64,000 nucleotides of DNA. It comes from JAHJQZ01 sp963676075. GTDB taxonomy: Bacteria > Pseudomonadota > Alphaproteobacteria > Rhizobiales > Devosiaceae. The stretch is taken from NCBI GenBank assembly GCA_963676075.2, contig CAXXNZ010000025.1, positions 160,108 through 224,107 on the forward strand, given 5' to 3'. Shown in pieces: positions 50,634 to 59,630 of this stretch (the stretch's first letter is position 1; each line of letters starts with the position of its first letter). Position numbers and translations under genes: made by a program. The notes below the pieces were generated by a model, which was given only the letters and a program-made list of their open reading frames with translations, searched no databases and was not told the DNA's origin.

Positions 50634-52135
50634 CGGTGCGCAATCGAGTTGATGATGTTTTCGCGGGTGATCTGTTCGCCCGATATTTCGTCGACCTTCT
50701 TGCGGTCTCTGAGAACGGCAACGCGGTCGCTGACCGCGACGAGTTCATCAAACTCCGAAGATGCCACAAGCAGGGCCAGACCTTCCGAGCACAGGCGCCG
50801 GATCAGCGACACGATTTCGGCATGGGCGCCGACATCGATGCCGCGCGTCGGCTCGTCGAGCAGAAGGGCCTTGGGCTGGGAGACCAGCGATCGGGCCAGA
50901 ATGACCTTCTGCTGATTGCCGCCGGACAGTTGTCCAACCGGCTTTTCGGCATCCGGAGTGGCGATGGCCAGGGCGGAGATCATTTCTGCCGCCAGCTTTT
51001 CCTGTTCGGCGCGCGAGATGCGGTTGAGCCAGCCGCGCTTGGCCTGCAGGCTCAGCATGATGTTCTCGCGAATGCTCAATTCGCCGATCAGGCCCTCGGC
51101 CTTGCGGTCTTCCGGGCAAAAGACGATACCGTTTGCCAGAGATGCGCGCGGGGACAGACGCGAGATGACCTTGCCGTTGAGCTTGATCGTCCCCGAATCC
51201 GGTTTGATGGCGCCGAGAACGACCTTGGCGGTTTCGGTACGGCCCGATCCGAGCAGGCCGGCGAGGCCGACGACTTCGCCGGCGCGCAGGGTCAGATCGA
51301 ACGGCGCGATGGTACGGGAACGGCCAAGCCCTTCCGCCTCGATGACCGGGACGCTGTCCTCTTTGAAATAGCTGGCGGTGGGCCTCCCGCCGATACCCTC
51401 GATCTCGCGGCCGATCATCATCGAGATCAGCTTGAGGCGCGGCAGATCGGCCACGGCTTCCGTACCGACCATGCGGCCATTGCGCAGGACCGAGATACGG
51501 TCGGCGATCTGATAGACCTGGTCGATGAAGTGGGTGATGAAGACGATGGCGATGCCATGCGCCTTGAGATCCCTGACGATCTGGAACAGCAACGCCGTTT
51601 CCTCGGCGTCCAGACTGGCCGTCGGCTCGTCGAGAACCAGCACGCTGGTATCGTCTTCCAGTGCACGCGCGATGGCGATCAGCTGCTGGATGGCGACCGA
51701 ATAGGACCCGAGCGGGCGCTCGACATCGATATCGAGCTTGAGCCGATCGAGGCGCTGGAGCGCGAGTTTCTTGGTCGCCTTCCAGTCGACAATCCCGAAT
51801 TTGCGCGGCTGACGACCGAGCGTCAGGTTCTTGGTCACCGACAATGTCGGGATGAGGTTGACTTCCTGATAGACGGTCGAGATGCCCAGTTCCTGGGCTT
51901 CGCTGGTCGAACTGACCTCGATTTCCTTGCCATCGAGCAGGATCGTACCCTTGTCGCGCTTGAGCGCGCCGGTCAGGACCTTGATCAGGGTTGATTTGCC
52001 GGCGCCGTTCTCTCCGAGAAGAGCATGGACCTCGCCGGGTCTCAGTTGCAGATTGACGTCATCGAGTGCCCGGACGCCCGGGAAGGTCTTCGATACGCCG
52101 AGCATCTCTACGCGATAGGCCGATGACTCCGCCAC
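50630..52135 (-). CDS. ytfR: Sugar ABC transporter ATP-binding protein, YtfR-like
   Basis: The product of about 501 residues has two ABC domains. The first has an intact Walker A (GENGAGKST). The second, degenerate, P-loop is GLLGSGRTE, with signature LSGGNQQKV and Walker B LLDEPTRGID. This dual architecture is standard for monosaccharide importers. GTG 52135 is chosen over GTG 52150 because GGGAG lies at the better distance. A hairpin lies between the ytfQ stop and this start. Confidence 0.88.
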   Translation of the reverse strand: MAESSAYRVEMLGVSKTFPGVRALDDVNLQLRPGEVHALLGENGAGKSTLIKVLTGALKRDKGTILLDGKEIEVSSTSEAQELGISTVYQEVNLIPTLSVTKNLTLGRQPRKFGIVDWKATKKLALQRLDRLKLDIDVERPLGSYSVAIQQLIAIARALEDDTSVLVLDEPTASLDAEETALLFQIVRDLKAHGIAIVFITHFIDQVYQIADRISVLRNGRMVGTEAVADLPRLKLISMMIGREIEGIGGRPTASYFKEDSVPVIEAEGLGRSRTIAPFDLTLRAGEVVGLAGLLGSGRTETAKVVLGAIKPDSGTIKLNGKVISRLSPRASLANGIVFCPEDRKAEGLIGELSIRENIMLSLQAKRGWLNRISRAEQEKLAAEMISALAIATPDAEKPVGQLSGGNQQKVILARSLVSQPKALLLDEPTRGIDVGAHAEIVSLIRRLCSEGLALLVASSEFDELVAVSDRVAVLRDRKKVDEISGEQITRENIINSIAHR

Positions 52136-52229
52136 GGCGTGTTCTCCCACGAATGTTCTGAAACCAGCCGGCAGGACTCAGGCCGCAGGCGCCAAACAGC
52201 GCGCTGCCTTTCCCGGACTGCCGGGGGTT

Positions 52230-52258
52230 GGTGCCCTGCCCTTTCGGGGCAGAGCACC
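52230..52258 (-). ncRNA. Intercistronic hairpin between ytfQ and ytfR
   Basis: On the minus strand GGTGCTCTGCCC and GGGCAGGGCACC form a 12-base-pair stem with one G-U pair and a CGAAA loop, without a T-run. Such structures often stabilize the upstream mRNA of a binding-protein gene and thereby raise its expression over the downstream genes. Confidence 0.55.
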
Positions 52259-52295
52259 GGATATTGGAAAGCGCTAAGCGCCTCACACGGTCCGA

Positions 52296-53213
52296 TTACA
52301 TGCCAGCGGCGTGAATATCGCCAGGAATGACGATCCACTTCGGCAGGTCCTTGGGGTCCTTCAGATAGTCGAGGACGACCGGGTAGATGAACTTGCCGAT
52401 AGCGGAACGAAGTTCGACCGAAGCATTGGCATCGCCGGCTTCAAGAGCCTTGATCATCGCCGGGACATAGTCGACGGAAACCATCAGGACGTCTTTGCCA
52501 GGAACCAGGCCGGCTTCCTTCATGGCCTGGATCGCACCAAGCTGCATGTTGTCATTGTGCGCGAACGAAGCGCAGATGCCGTTGAGGTTGTCGGTCGCCT
52601 TGATGAAGGCTTCCATGACCTTCTTGCCGCCTTCGGTGGTGAAGTCACCAGACTGCGACCGGACGATCTCCATGGCCGGGAACTGATCGAGCACGGCTTC
52701 AAAGCCCTTCTTGCGCTCGATGGCAGCAGCCGAACCAACGGTACCCTGAAGTTCGACGACTTCGCACGAACCACGGCTCTTGGCGGCGAGCCATGCGCCG
52801 GCCAGCTTGCCTTCGAGATTGAAGTCGGCGGAAATGCGGGTCACGAACAGGGAATTGTCTTCGACTTCGACGTCACGGTCGGCGAGGAAGACCGGGATAT
52901 TGGCGCGCTTTGCTTCATTGAGCACCTGATCCCAACCGGTGACGACCACCGGCGCAATGATGATCGCGTCAACGCCCTGGGCGATGAAAGCACGAACGGC
53001 GCGAAGCTGCTCTTCCTGCTTGCCCTGCGCGTCGGCGAACTTCAGGTCGATGCCGTATTCCTTGGCACTTTCCTGCATGTTCTTGGACCATGCCGGACGC
53101 CAGTCGCCTTCGTCGCCAACCTGCGAGAAGCCGATGGTGACTGCCATGGCCGAGGTGCTGGCCAGCATCATGGCACCGGCAAGCGCCGCGCCCAGAAGAT
53201 TAAGTTTTTTCAT
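52296..53213 (-). CDS. ytfQ: Periplasmic sugar-binding protein, YtfQ-like
   Basis: The 305-residue product has a Sec signal (MKKLNLLGAALAGAMMLAST, cleavage near SAMA) and a type I periplasmic-binding fold. It follows YtfQ: VTIGFSQVGDEGDWRPAW, DAIIIAPVVVTGWDQVLNEA, VVELQGTVGSAAAIERKKGF and CASFAHNDNMQLGAIQAMKEAG. E. coli YtfQ binds galactofuranose. Adjacency to araA/araD suggests arabinose or arabinofuranose here. It is the first gene of the cluster, and its promoter must lie in 53214-53400. Confidence 0.9.
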   Translation of the reverse strand: MKKLNLLGAALAGAMMLASTSAMAVTIGFSQVGDEGDWRPAWSKNMQESAKEYGIDLKFADAQGKQEEQLRAVRAFIAQGVDAIIIAPVVVTGWDQVLNEAKRANIPVFLADRDVEVEDNSLFVTRISADFNLEGKLAGAWLAAKSRGSCEVVELQGTVGSAAAIERKKGFEAVLDQFPAMEIVRSQSGDFTTEGGKKVMEAFIKATDNLNGICASFAHNDNMQLGAIQAMKEAGLVPGKDVLMVSVDYVPAMIKALEAGDANASVELRSAIGKFIYPVVLDYLKDPKDLPKWIVIPGDIHAAGM

Positions 53214-53533
53214 GTATTCCTCCCACGGTTAAACAAACCACGATGACAGCAATCCGGATCGAATTAGACTTGATCCATTTTTGAGCCGACATCACGGTCT
53301 TTGTTGCAAGGCCGCTGTTTGCGATCCTTACGAACAATGCAAATTCCTCATCTAAAAAGTTAGTTCATTTTTTACCTTATCCGTAGACAGCATTTAGTCG
53401 TATATATGGACGATCGTGCTGGCGACAGAATGTATCGGAAACAGTGAAATAGTTGACCGATCGGCCTGAAAAGGCGATGCGGCCTCTGCAGGAAAATGGG
53501 GTTTTCTTGCCTATTTTCCGACATTTTTACCGA

Positions 53534-53547
53534 TGTTATCGATACCA
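53534..53547. promoter_or_regulatory. LacI/GntR-type palindrome
   Basis: TGTTATCGATACCA is palindromic at 12 of 14 positions around a central ATCGAT. It lies 320 bases upstream of ytfQ. The bound regulator is unknown, and the LacI-family protein at 35.5-36.5 kb is one candidate. Confidence 0.35.
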
Positions 53548-53765
53548 AGCCGTGTCGGGAAAAAACGCCCACAGTCTCCGAACAACCGCGAAATCGCCGA
53601 AATAGCCCCGGAACGGGTGGTTATGGCATGGATGATGATGTGTTCCTGACCGCGCGCAACGGGCATCGAGAGGGACGGCGCTGACGATAAAGCTGACTAT
53701 TTCGCAAGTATTAACGATGAGATAGATGACTGCCGGAACGATGGGCAACGCTCCGGGCAGACAAA

Positions 53766-53793
53766 AAGCCCCGGACCATGATGGTCCGGGGCC
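53766..53793. terminator. Rho-independent terminator of the opp operon
   Basis: GCCCCGGACCAT and ATGGTCCGGGGC form a perfect 12-base-pair hairpin with one central base, followed on the minus strand by TTTTT. It lies 40 bases after the oppF stop codon. A T-rich stretch on the other side makes it bidirectional. Confidence 0.9.
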
Positions 53794-53833
53794 TGAACTT
53801 TTCTTTTAGCTGATGCGCGCGGCGGCGATTGGC

Positions 53834-54847
53834 TCAGCCGCCGGTCGCGACCGGTTCGACCTCGATCTCCCGCCAACGGTGGCAGGCAACGCTGCGCAAT
53901 TCGCCGGAGGATTCGATCTCGGGGCGTTTCTCGGCGCAGACCGGGATGGCGTAGGGGCAGCGCGAGCGGAAGGCGCAGCCCGATGGCGGGTTGATCGGCG
54001 ACGGTATTTCGCCTCTGAGCTCGGTGATCTTGCGTTGTCGCGCCAGTTTCGGATCCGGCACCGGCACCGCCGTCAGCAGTGCCCGCGTATAGGGATGCTT
54101 GGGATCGTTGTAGAGCTCGTCGCGCGGCGCGTATTCGATCATCCGCCCGAGATAAAGCACCACGATCCGGTCGCTGACGTGACGAACTACCGAGAGGTCG
54201 TGACTGATGAAAATCAGCGTCAGATTGAACCGGTCCCTGAGTTCGGACAGCAGATTGAGGATCTGCGCCTGAATGGACACATCGAGCGCCGAGACCGGTT
54301 CATCGCAGACGATCAGCTTGGGTTCGGTGATCAGCGCCCGAGCGATGCCGATGCGCTGGGCCTGGCCGCCGGAGAACTCATGCGGGTAGCGGTTGATCAT
54401 CTCGGGCAAGAGGCCAACGGCCTCCATCATCTCGATGACCTTGGCGCGGCGCTGCTTCTGGCTCATCTCGGGCATAAGGGTCCTGAGCGGATCCTCGATG
54501 ATGCCCCCCACGGTCATGCGCGGGTTGAGCGAGGCCAGCGGGTCCTGGAAAATGATCTGCAGGTCGCGGCGATGCTTGCGCATCTCGTCGGGCTTGAGCG
54601 TGGTCAGATCCTGGCCGAGCCAGAGCACCTTGCCCTCCTCAGGCGTCAGCAACTGCAGGATGCAGCGTCCGAGCGTGGACTTGCCACAACCGGACTCGCC
54701 GACGATGCCGAGCGTCTCGCCTTCGTTGACCTGAAACGAGATGTCGCTGAGCGCCGTCAGCGTCAGCGGCTTTCTCATGAATCCGGTGGCGATGCCGAAG
54801 ACCTTGGTGACGTTCTGGACGTCGAGCATTGGGGTCTGAGCGGTCAT
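53834..54847 (-). CDS. oppF: Oligopeptide ABC transporter ATP-binding protein OppF
   Basis: The 337-residue product has one ABC domain with Walker A GESGCGKST, the signature EFSGGQAQRIGIARAL and Walker B KLIVCDEPVSALD. The C-terminal oligopeptide-type extension carries three Cys (GCAFRSRCPYAIPVCAEKRP). It powers peptide import with OppD. The start overlaps the oppD stop (ATGA). It is the last gene of oppABCDF. Confidence 0.92.
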   Translation of the reverse strand: MTAQTPMLDVQNVTKVFGIATGFMRKPLTLTALSDISFQVNEGETLGIVGESGCGKSTLGRCILQLLTPEEGKVLWLGQDLTTLKPDEMRKHRRDLQIIFQDPLASLNPRMTVGGIIEDPLRTLMPEMSQKQRRAKVIEMMEAVGLLPEMINRYPHEFSGGQAQRIGIARALITEPKLIVCDEPVSALDVSIQAQILNLLSELRDRFNLTLIFISHDLSVVRHVSDRIVVLYLGRMIEYAPRDELYNDPKHPYTRALLTAVPVPDPKLARQRKITELRGEIPSPINPPSGCAFRSRCPYAIPVCAEKRPEIESSGELRSVACHRWREIEVEPVATGG

Positions 54848-55830
54848 TGTGCTGCCTCCTTCTCGCTGAGCGTGCCTTCATAAAAGCAGGCTGCACTGCG
54901 TTTCGGCCCACGATCGGTCAATTTCGGCCGCTCCTTGCGGCACTCCGGCATGGCAAAGGCGCAGCGCGGATGGAAGGCGCAACCGGTCGGCAGGTGTTCG
55001 AGACTGGGCGGCAGACCGTCGATCGGGCTGAGCCTCTGGCCACTGGTCTCAACATGCGGTGTCGAGTGCAGCAACCCGAACGTGTAAGGGTGCTTGGGAT
55101 CGTAGAACAGATCATCGACCCCGCCCGCCTCGACGGCGCGGCCGGCATACATGACCATCATGCGGTCCGCCAGACCGGCAACGACACCGAGATCGTGCGT
55201 GATGATGACCAGCGCCGTGCCGAAATCGGCGGTCAGCGTCTTGAACAGGTCAAGCATCTGGGCCTGCACGGTCACATCGAGCGCCGTGGTCGGCTCGTCG
55301 GCGATCAGCACCTTGGGCTCGCACAACAGCGCCATGGCGATCATGACGCGCTGGCGCATACCGCCGCTGAGTTCGTGCGGATACGAGGATGCGCGGCGCG
55401 ACGCTTCGGGAATGCCGACGCGATCGAGCATCTCGATGGCGCGTTTGGCCGAATCCGCCTCCGACATGTGGCGGTGGCGCACCAGCACTTCGGACAGTTG
55501 CTTGCCGATCTTCAGGCTCGGATTGAGCGAGGTCATCGGATCCTGGAAGATCATGGCGATGTCCAGCCCACGATGTTTGTCGAGCTCGGACGACGACAGT
55601 GCCAACAGGTCCGTCCCGGCGAGCTTTGCCTTGCCGGTGGCGCGGCCATTGCGGGCCAGAAGACCCATCATGGCGAGAAAGGCCTGGGACTTGCCCGAAC
55701 CGGACTCGCCGACGACCGCGAGTGTTTCGCCCTCGCCGAGCACGAAAGACAGTTCGCGCACGGCATGGACCTCGCCGTCATGCAGGGAGAATGTGACGTC
55801 TAGATTTTCGACTTCGAGAACGTTTGCCAT
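54844..55830 (-). CDS. oppD: Oligopeptide ABC transporter ATP-binding protein OppD
   Basis: The 328-residue product resembles OppD/DppD. It has Walker A GESGSGKSQ (Gln where most have Thr or Ser), the signature ELSGGMRQRVMIAMAL, Walker B VLIADEPTTALD and the C-terminal Cys motif (GCAFHPRCAFAMPECRKERP). The Lys of Walker A is intact, so ATP binding is expected. It is coupled to oppC by three bases and to oppF by ATGA. Confidence 0.9.
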   Translation of the reverse strand: MANVLEVENLDVTFSLHDGEVHAVRELSFVLGEGETLAVVGESGSGKSQAFLAMMGLLARNGRATGKAKLAGTDLLALSSSELDKHRGLDIAMIFQDPMTSLNPSLKIGKQLSEVLVRHRHMSEADSAKRAIEMLDRVGIPEASRRASSYPHELSGGMRQRVMIAMALLCEPKVLIADEPTTALDVTVQAQMLDLFKTLTADFGTALVIITHDLGVVAGLADRMMVMYAGRAVEAGGVDDLFYDPKHPYTFGLLHSTPHVETSGQRLSPIDGLPPSLEHLPTGCAFHPRCAFAMPECRKERPKLTDRGPKRSAACFYEGTLSEKEAAQ

Positions 55831-55833
55831 GTG

Positions 55834-56754
55834 TCAGCGGTCCTTCGGATCAAGTGCATCGCGCAGGCCATCACCGATATAGGTGAGACACAACAGCATG
55901 CTGACCAGAACGATGGCCGGCGAAATCAGCAGCCAGGGCAGAGCCTCGGCAACGGCGGCGCCGTTGGAGATCAGGGTGCCGAGCGATGTCAGCGGTTCCT
56001 GCACACCCAGGCCCAGATAGCTGAGGAAGCTCTCGGTGATGATGATCTCGGGGACGGTCAGTGTTGCGTAGATGACCACCGGACCCGTCAGGTTGGGCAC
56101 GATGTGGCGCATGATGATGGTGAAGGGTTTGGCACCGCCGGCGCGCGCCGCCTCGATGAATTCCTTTTCCTTCAATGTCAGGGTCTGACCGCGCACGATA
56201 CGGGCCATGGTCAGCCATTCGAGCGCACCGATACCGACGAACAGCAGGATCGGCGAACGTCCGAAAACCACCACCAGGATGATGACGAACAGCATGTAGG
56301 GCAGTGCATACATGACGTCGACGAAGCGCATCATCATGGCGTCGATGCGACCGCCGAAATAGCCGGCCACGGCACCATAGGTGATGCCGATGACCACCGA
56401 GACGACGGTGGCGACGCCGGCAACCATCAGCGACATCTGCGTGCCCTGGAACAGGCGGGCGAGCAGGTCACGGCCGTTCTGGTCGGTTCCGAGGAAATGG
56501 CCCTTGGCGAAATCGGGCGGCTTGCGGATCGAGCCCCAGTCGACCTTGGCGACATCCCAGGGGGTCAGGTGCGGACCGATAAGCGCAGCGACGATGATGA
56601 CACCGAGCACGATGATCGACACCAGTGCCGCCTTGTTGGCGATCAGACGCCGCAGCGCATCCTGGCCCAGCGAGCGGCCCTTGGGCGCATCGAGACGTTC
56701 GAGCGCCTCGGTATAGGCCTCCATGACCTCGTCTTTTTTCGTGATGGACGACAT
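55834..56754 (-). CDS. oppC: Oligopeptide ABC transporter permease OppC
   Basis: The 306-residue product is a DppC/OppC permease with an N-terminal transmembrane helix, a large periplasmic loop (HFLGTDQNGRDLLARLFQG) and the EAA loop EFIEAARAGGAKPFTIIMRHI that docks the ATPases. Six transmembrane helices are expected. It overlaps the oppB stop (ATGA). Confidence 0.92.
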   Translation of the reverse strand: MSSITKKDEVMEAYTEALERLDAPKGRSLGQDALRRLIANKAALVSIIVLGVIIVAALIGPHLTPWDVAKVDWGSIRKPPDFAKGHFLGTDQNGRDLLARLFQGTQMSLMVAGVATVVSVVIGITYGAVAGYFGGRIDAMMMRFVDVMYALPYMLFVIILVVVFGRSPILLFVGIGALEWLTMARIVRGQTLTLKEKEFIEAARAGGAKPFTIIMRHIVPNLTGPVVIYATLTVPEIIITESFLSYLGLGVQEPLTSLGTLISNGAAVAEALPWLLISPAIVLVSMLLCLTYIGDGLRDALDPKDR

Positions 56755-57677
56755 CAGTGGTACCTCACGCGCGGGTCGAGCCAGGCATAGACCATGTCGA
56801 CGATCAGATTGAGCACCAGGATGAGCAGGATGTAGAACACCGTGGTGCCGAGGACGAGCCCGTAGTCACGGTTGAGCGCCGCCTGGACGAAATACTTGCC
56901 GATGCCGGGCAGGCCGAAGATCTGTTCGACGACCAGCGACCCGGTGAGCAGGTAGGACAAGCCCGGCCCCAGATAGGAGACGACCGGAATCATCGCCGGC
57001 TTCATGGCATGGCGGGCAAGCACCAGGCGTTCACCGATGCCCTTGGACTTGGCGGTGCGGATGTAGTTGGACCCCAAAACCTCGATCATCGAGCCGCGCA
57101 TCAGCCGCGACACGCGCGCGGCGTGCGGCCAGGCGAGCACGGTGACTGGCAGAACCAAGTGCGAGATCGAGCCGTAGACAAAGCCGCCGGCGGGAAACCA
57201 TTTGAGATAGACGCCGAAGAACAGCTGCAGCAAGGCTCCCATCAGAAAGTTCGGCACGATGACGCCGAGCATGACGGCGAGGACCAGCACATAGTCCGGC
57301 CACTTGTTCTGCTGCACCGCGGCGATGACGCCGGCAACGATGCCAATCGCGGTGGCGACGACGAAGGCGGTGAAGCCGAGCATCAGGGTGAAGGGCAGGC
57401 CGATCGCCAGCAGCTGGCTGACGGTGAACCCCTTGATGACCATGGACGGACCGAGGTCAAACTGCAGCAGCCCCCAGATGTACCGCAGGTACTGCATCAC
57501 CAGCGGCTCGTTCATATGGTAATATTCGCGCAGGTTATTGAGGATTTCCTCGGGCAGCGCGCGTTCCCCGTCGAAGGGACCGCCCGGCGCCAGCCGGAGG
57601 ACGAAGAAACAGACGGTGACGGCGATGAGCGCTACTGGAATAGCGGAAAGCACCCGTCGAAGGGCGTAACTCAACAT
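56754..57677 (-). CDS. oppB: Oligopeptide ABC transporter permease OppB
   Basis: The 307-residue product is a DppB/OppB permease beginning MLSYALRRVLSAIPVALIAV, with the loop RTAKSKGIGERLVLARHAMK and the motif VVEQIFGLPGIGKYF. It pairs with OppC. The gap of 96 bases to oppA is the largest within the operon and may allow different expression of the binding protein. Confidence 0.92.
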   Translation of the reverse strand: MLSYALRRVLSAIPVALIAVTVCFFVLRLAPGGPFDGERALPEEILNNLREYYHMNEPLVMQYLRYIWGLLQFDLGPSMVIKGFTVSQLLAIGLPFTLMLGFTAFVVATAIGIVAGVIAAVQQNKWPDYVLVLAVMLGVIVPNFLMGALLQLFFGVYLKWFPAGGFVYGSISHLVLPVTVLAWPHAARVSRLMRGSMIEVLGSNYIRTAKSKGIGERLVLARHAMKPAMIPVVSYLGPGLSYLLTGSLVVEQIFGLPGIGKYFVQAALNRDYGLVLGTTVFYILLILVLNLIVDMVYAWLDPRVRYH

Positions 57678-57773
57678 GGGCCAGGACCTTTGGGAGTTTA
57701 GGGCGGACGATCACTTCGCGTCCGCAAAGGGGTCCGGGCCGCGCCCCTGAGCGCGGCCCGGATGTATCAGGTC

Positions 57774-59372
57774 CTACTCGGACTTCGAGATATAGCGGAC
57801 AAGGTGCCGGTCGACGGCGTTGTCCTCGAAACCGCTGACCTTGGGCGAAATCACCCACTTGGCCACGTAGTAGTAGATCGGGATAACGCCGAACTCGTCC
57901 ATGGCGATCTTTTCAGCAGCGTGCATGTAGCCGGCGCGCTTGACCAGATCCTGCTCGTTGGCAGCCTTGGCAAGAAGCTCGTCGTACTCGGCATTCGCGT
58001 AACGGCCGTAGTTGTTGCCCGTGCCGGACTTCAACAGGTCGAGCATGTTGGACGGATCGTCATAGTCCATGATCCAGCCGGCGCGACCGACTTCAAAGTC
58101 ACCCGCAGTCAGGGCGTCGTAATGGGTCGAGACGTCGGAGTTGAACAGTTCAACCTTGACGTGGATCGGTTCCCACATCGCCGAGATGGCAACGGCGATA
58201 CGCTGGTGGTTTTCGTTGGTGTTGTACCTGAGCTGCACGGTCAGCGGATTTTCGGCGGTGTAGCCGAGTTCTTCCATCAGCTTGGCAGCTTCGGCAACGC
58301 GCTCGTCATAGGTCTCGTCGGCATAGGCCGGCATATACTGCTCGCCCTCGTAGTTCGACGTTCCGGGCGGGACCCAGCCATAAGCCGGCAGTTCGCCGGT
58401 GCCAAGGATGTCCGGGCCGATGACCTTGCGGTTGATCGCGATCGACAGAGCCTTGCGGACGCGGACGTCGGTGAAGGGCTCCTTGGTCTGGTTGATGACG
58501 TAGTAGTACACGCCCAGGAACGGGAAGACGTGGGCCTGGCCCGGATACTGGTCCTGAAGCAGCTGGTACTGGTCGGAAGCGAAGTTCGACAGGATGTCGA
58601 TTTCGCCGGCGCGATAGCGCTGCAGGGCGGCATTATCGTCATCGGTGATGTAGTAGTAGACGTCGTCGAGCTTAACGGTGTCGGCGGCATAGTACTTGTC
58701 GTTCTTCACCGAATGGATGTAGGAGCCCGGGACCCACTCGACCGGCTTGAACGGACCATTGGCCACCAGGTGGTCGATGCTCGCCCAGTCGTCGCCATAC
58801 TCGGCAACCACGTGCGACGGCACGGGATAGGCGGAGTAATGGGTCAGAGCCTGCAGGAAGTACGGGGTCGGCGCGTTCAGGGTGATTTCGACGGTCTTGT
58901 CGTCGATGGCCTTGACGCCGAGTTCATCGAGATCGGTGATCTCGCCGGAGTTGATCGCTTCGGCATTGTCGATGAAATACTGCAGATAGGCATATTCGGC
59001 GGCGGTCTTGGGATCCTCGAGCCGCTGCAGGCCGAGCACGAAATCCTCGGCCACGACGGGTTCGCCGTCGGACCACATTGCGTTGTCGCGAATCTTGAAG
59101 GTGTAAACCAGGCCGTCATCGGAAACCGAATAGGAGGCTGCCTGTCCGAGGATGGCGCCACCCTTGGCATCGAGGGTCATCAGACCTTCGATATAGTCCG
59201 AAACCGGACGATCTTCCCAGTTGCCCGAAACGCGCTGCGGATCAAGAGACCGCGGATCGCCACCATTGTGAAGGTGCAGGGTTGCCGCCTGCGCCATACT
59301 GGCGGCGCCAAGCGCAAAGGCTGCCGCAATAGCGGTTGCCTTTACCAGAGTCTGGAATTTCATGAATTGCAC
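57774..59372 (-). CDS. oppA: Oligopeptide-binding protein OppA
   Basis: The 532-residue product has a signal peptide (cleavage near ASMAQA) and the OppA fold: GGDPRSLDPQRVSGNWEDR, WSDGEPVVAEDFVLGLQRL, LGVKAIDDKTVEITL, NQTKEPFTDVRVRKALSIAI and PVYYYV-type C-terminal motif IPIYYYVAKWV. It captures short peptides in the periplasm. It is the first gene of the operon, and its promoter lies in 59373-59571. Confidence 0.92.
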   Translation of the reverse strand: MQFMKFQTLVKATAIAAAFALGAASMAQAATLHLHNGGDPRSLDPQRVSGNWEDRPVSDYIEGLMTLDAKGGAILGQAASYSVSDDGLVYTFKIRDNAMWSDGEPVVAEDFVLGLQRLEDPKTAAEYAYLQYFIDNAEAINSGEITDLDELGVKAIDDKTVEITLNAPTPYFLQALTHYSAYPVPSHVVAEYGDDWASIDHLVANGPFKPVEWVPGSYIHSVKNDKYYAADTVKLDDVYYYITDDDNAALQRYRAGEIDILSNFASDQYQLLQDQYPGQAHVFPFLGVYYYVINQTKEPFTDVRVRKALSIAINRKVIGPDILGTGELPAYGWVPPGTSNYEGEQYMPAYADETYDERVAEAAKLMEELGYTAENPLTVQLRYNTNENHQRIAVAISAMWEPIHVKVELFNSDVSTHYDALTAGDFEVGRAGWIMDYDDPSNMLDLLKSGTGNNYGRYANAEYDELLAKAANEQDLVKRAGYMHAAEKIAMDEFGVIPIYYYVAKWVISPKVSGFEDNAVDRHLVRYISKSE

Positions 59373-59571
59373 TCCTGTATTGTTTCCACGCCTTGAAATG
59401 AACCGGCCTTGTCCCCCAAGACCGGTCGAGCGTTGCCGACATGTTGTCTGCCGGGCACATGAGGCGTGAGCTAATCACCCTCGAATGACCTTGGCAAGCG
59501 AGTTGGACAACAACATTTGCCGGCGAACACTTTTGACGTGGTGACACGGAAACGCCGCCATTAAACCAATA

Positions 59572-59600
59572 CGCCGCCGGAGTCATCAACTCCGGCGGTG
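59572..59600 (-). terminator. Terminator hairpin of the serpin-VWA gene
   Basis: CGCCGCCGGAGT and ACTCCGGCGGTG form a stem of about 11 pairs with the loop CATCA. On the minus strand a weakly T-rich stretch (TATTGGTTTAAT) follows. It lies 31 bases after the stop codon of the upstream gene. Confidence 0.65.
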
Positions 59601-59630
59601 CCGTACCCGTTAGTCACAGTTGGTACGCAG

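Larger units (their letters stand above)
53214..53833. promoter_or_regulatory. Intergenic region between the sugar and oligopeptide importers
   Basis: The 620 bases hold the ytfQ promoter region (AT-rich patch 53330-53415) and a LacI-type palindrome at 53534-53547. Near the right end lies the terminator of the opp operon. No convincing gene is seen. A segment at 53389-53405 vaguely resembles an AraC half-site, but not reliably. Confidence 0.45.

Noticed and set aside
53389..53405. AraC binding half-site upstream of ytfQ
   Set aside because: The match to the E. coli site is partial, and no second half-site at proper spacing is visible.
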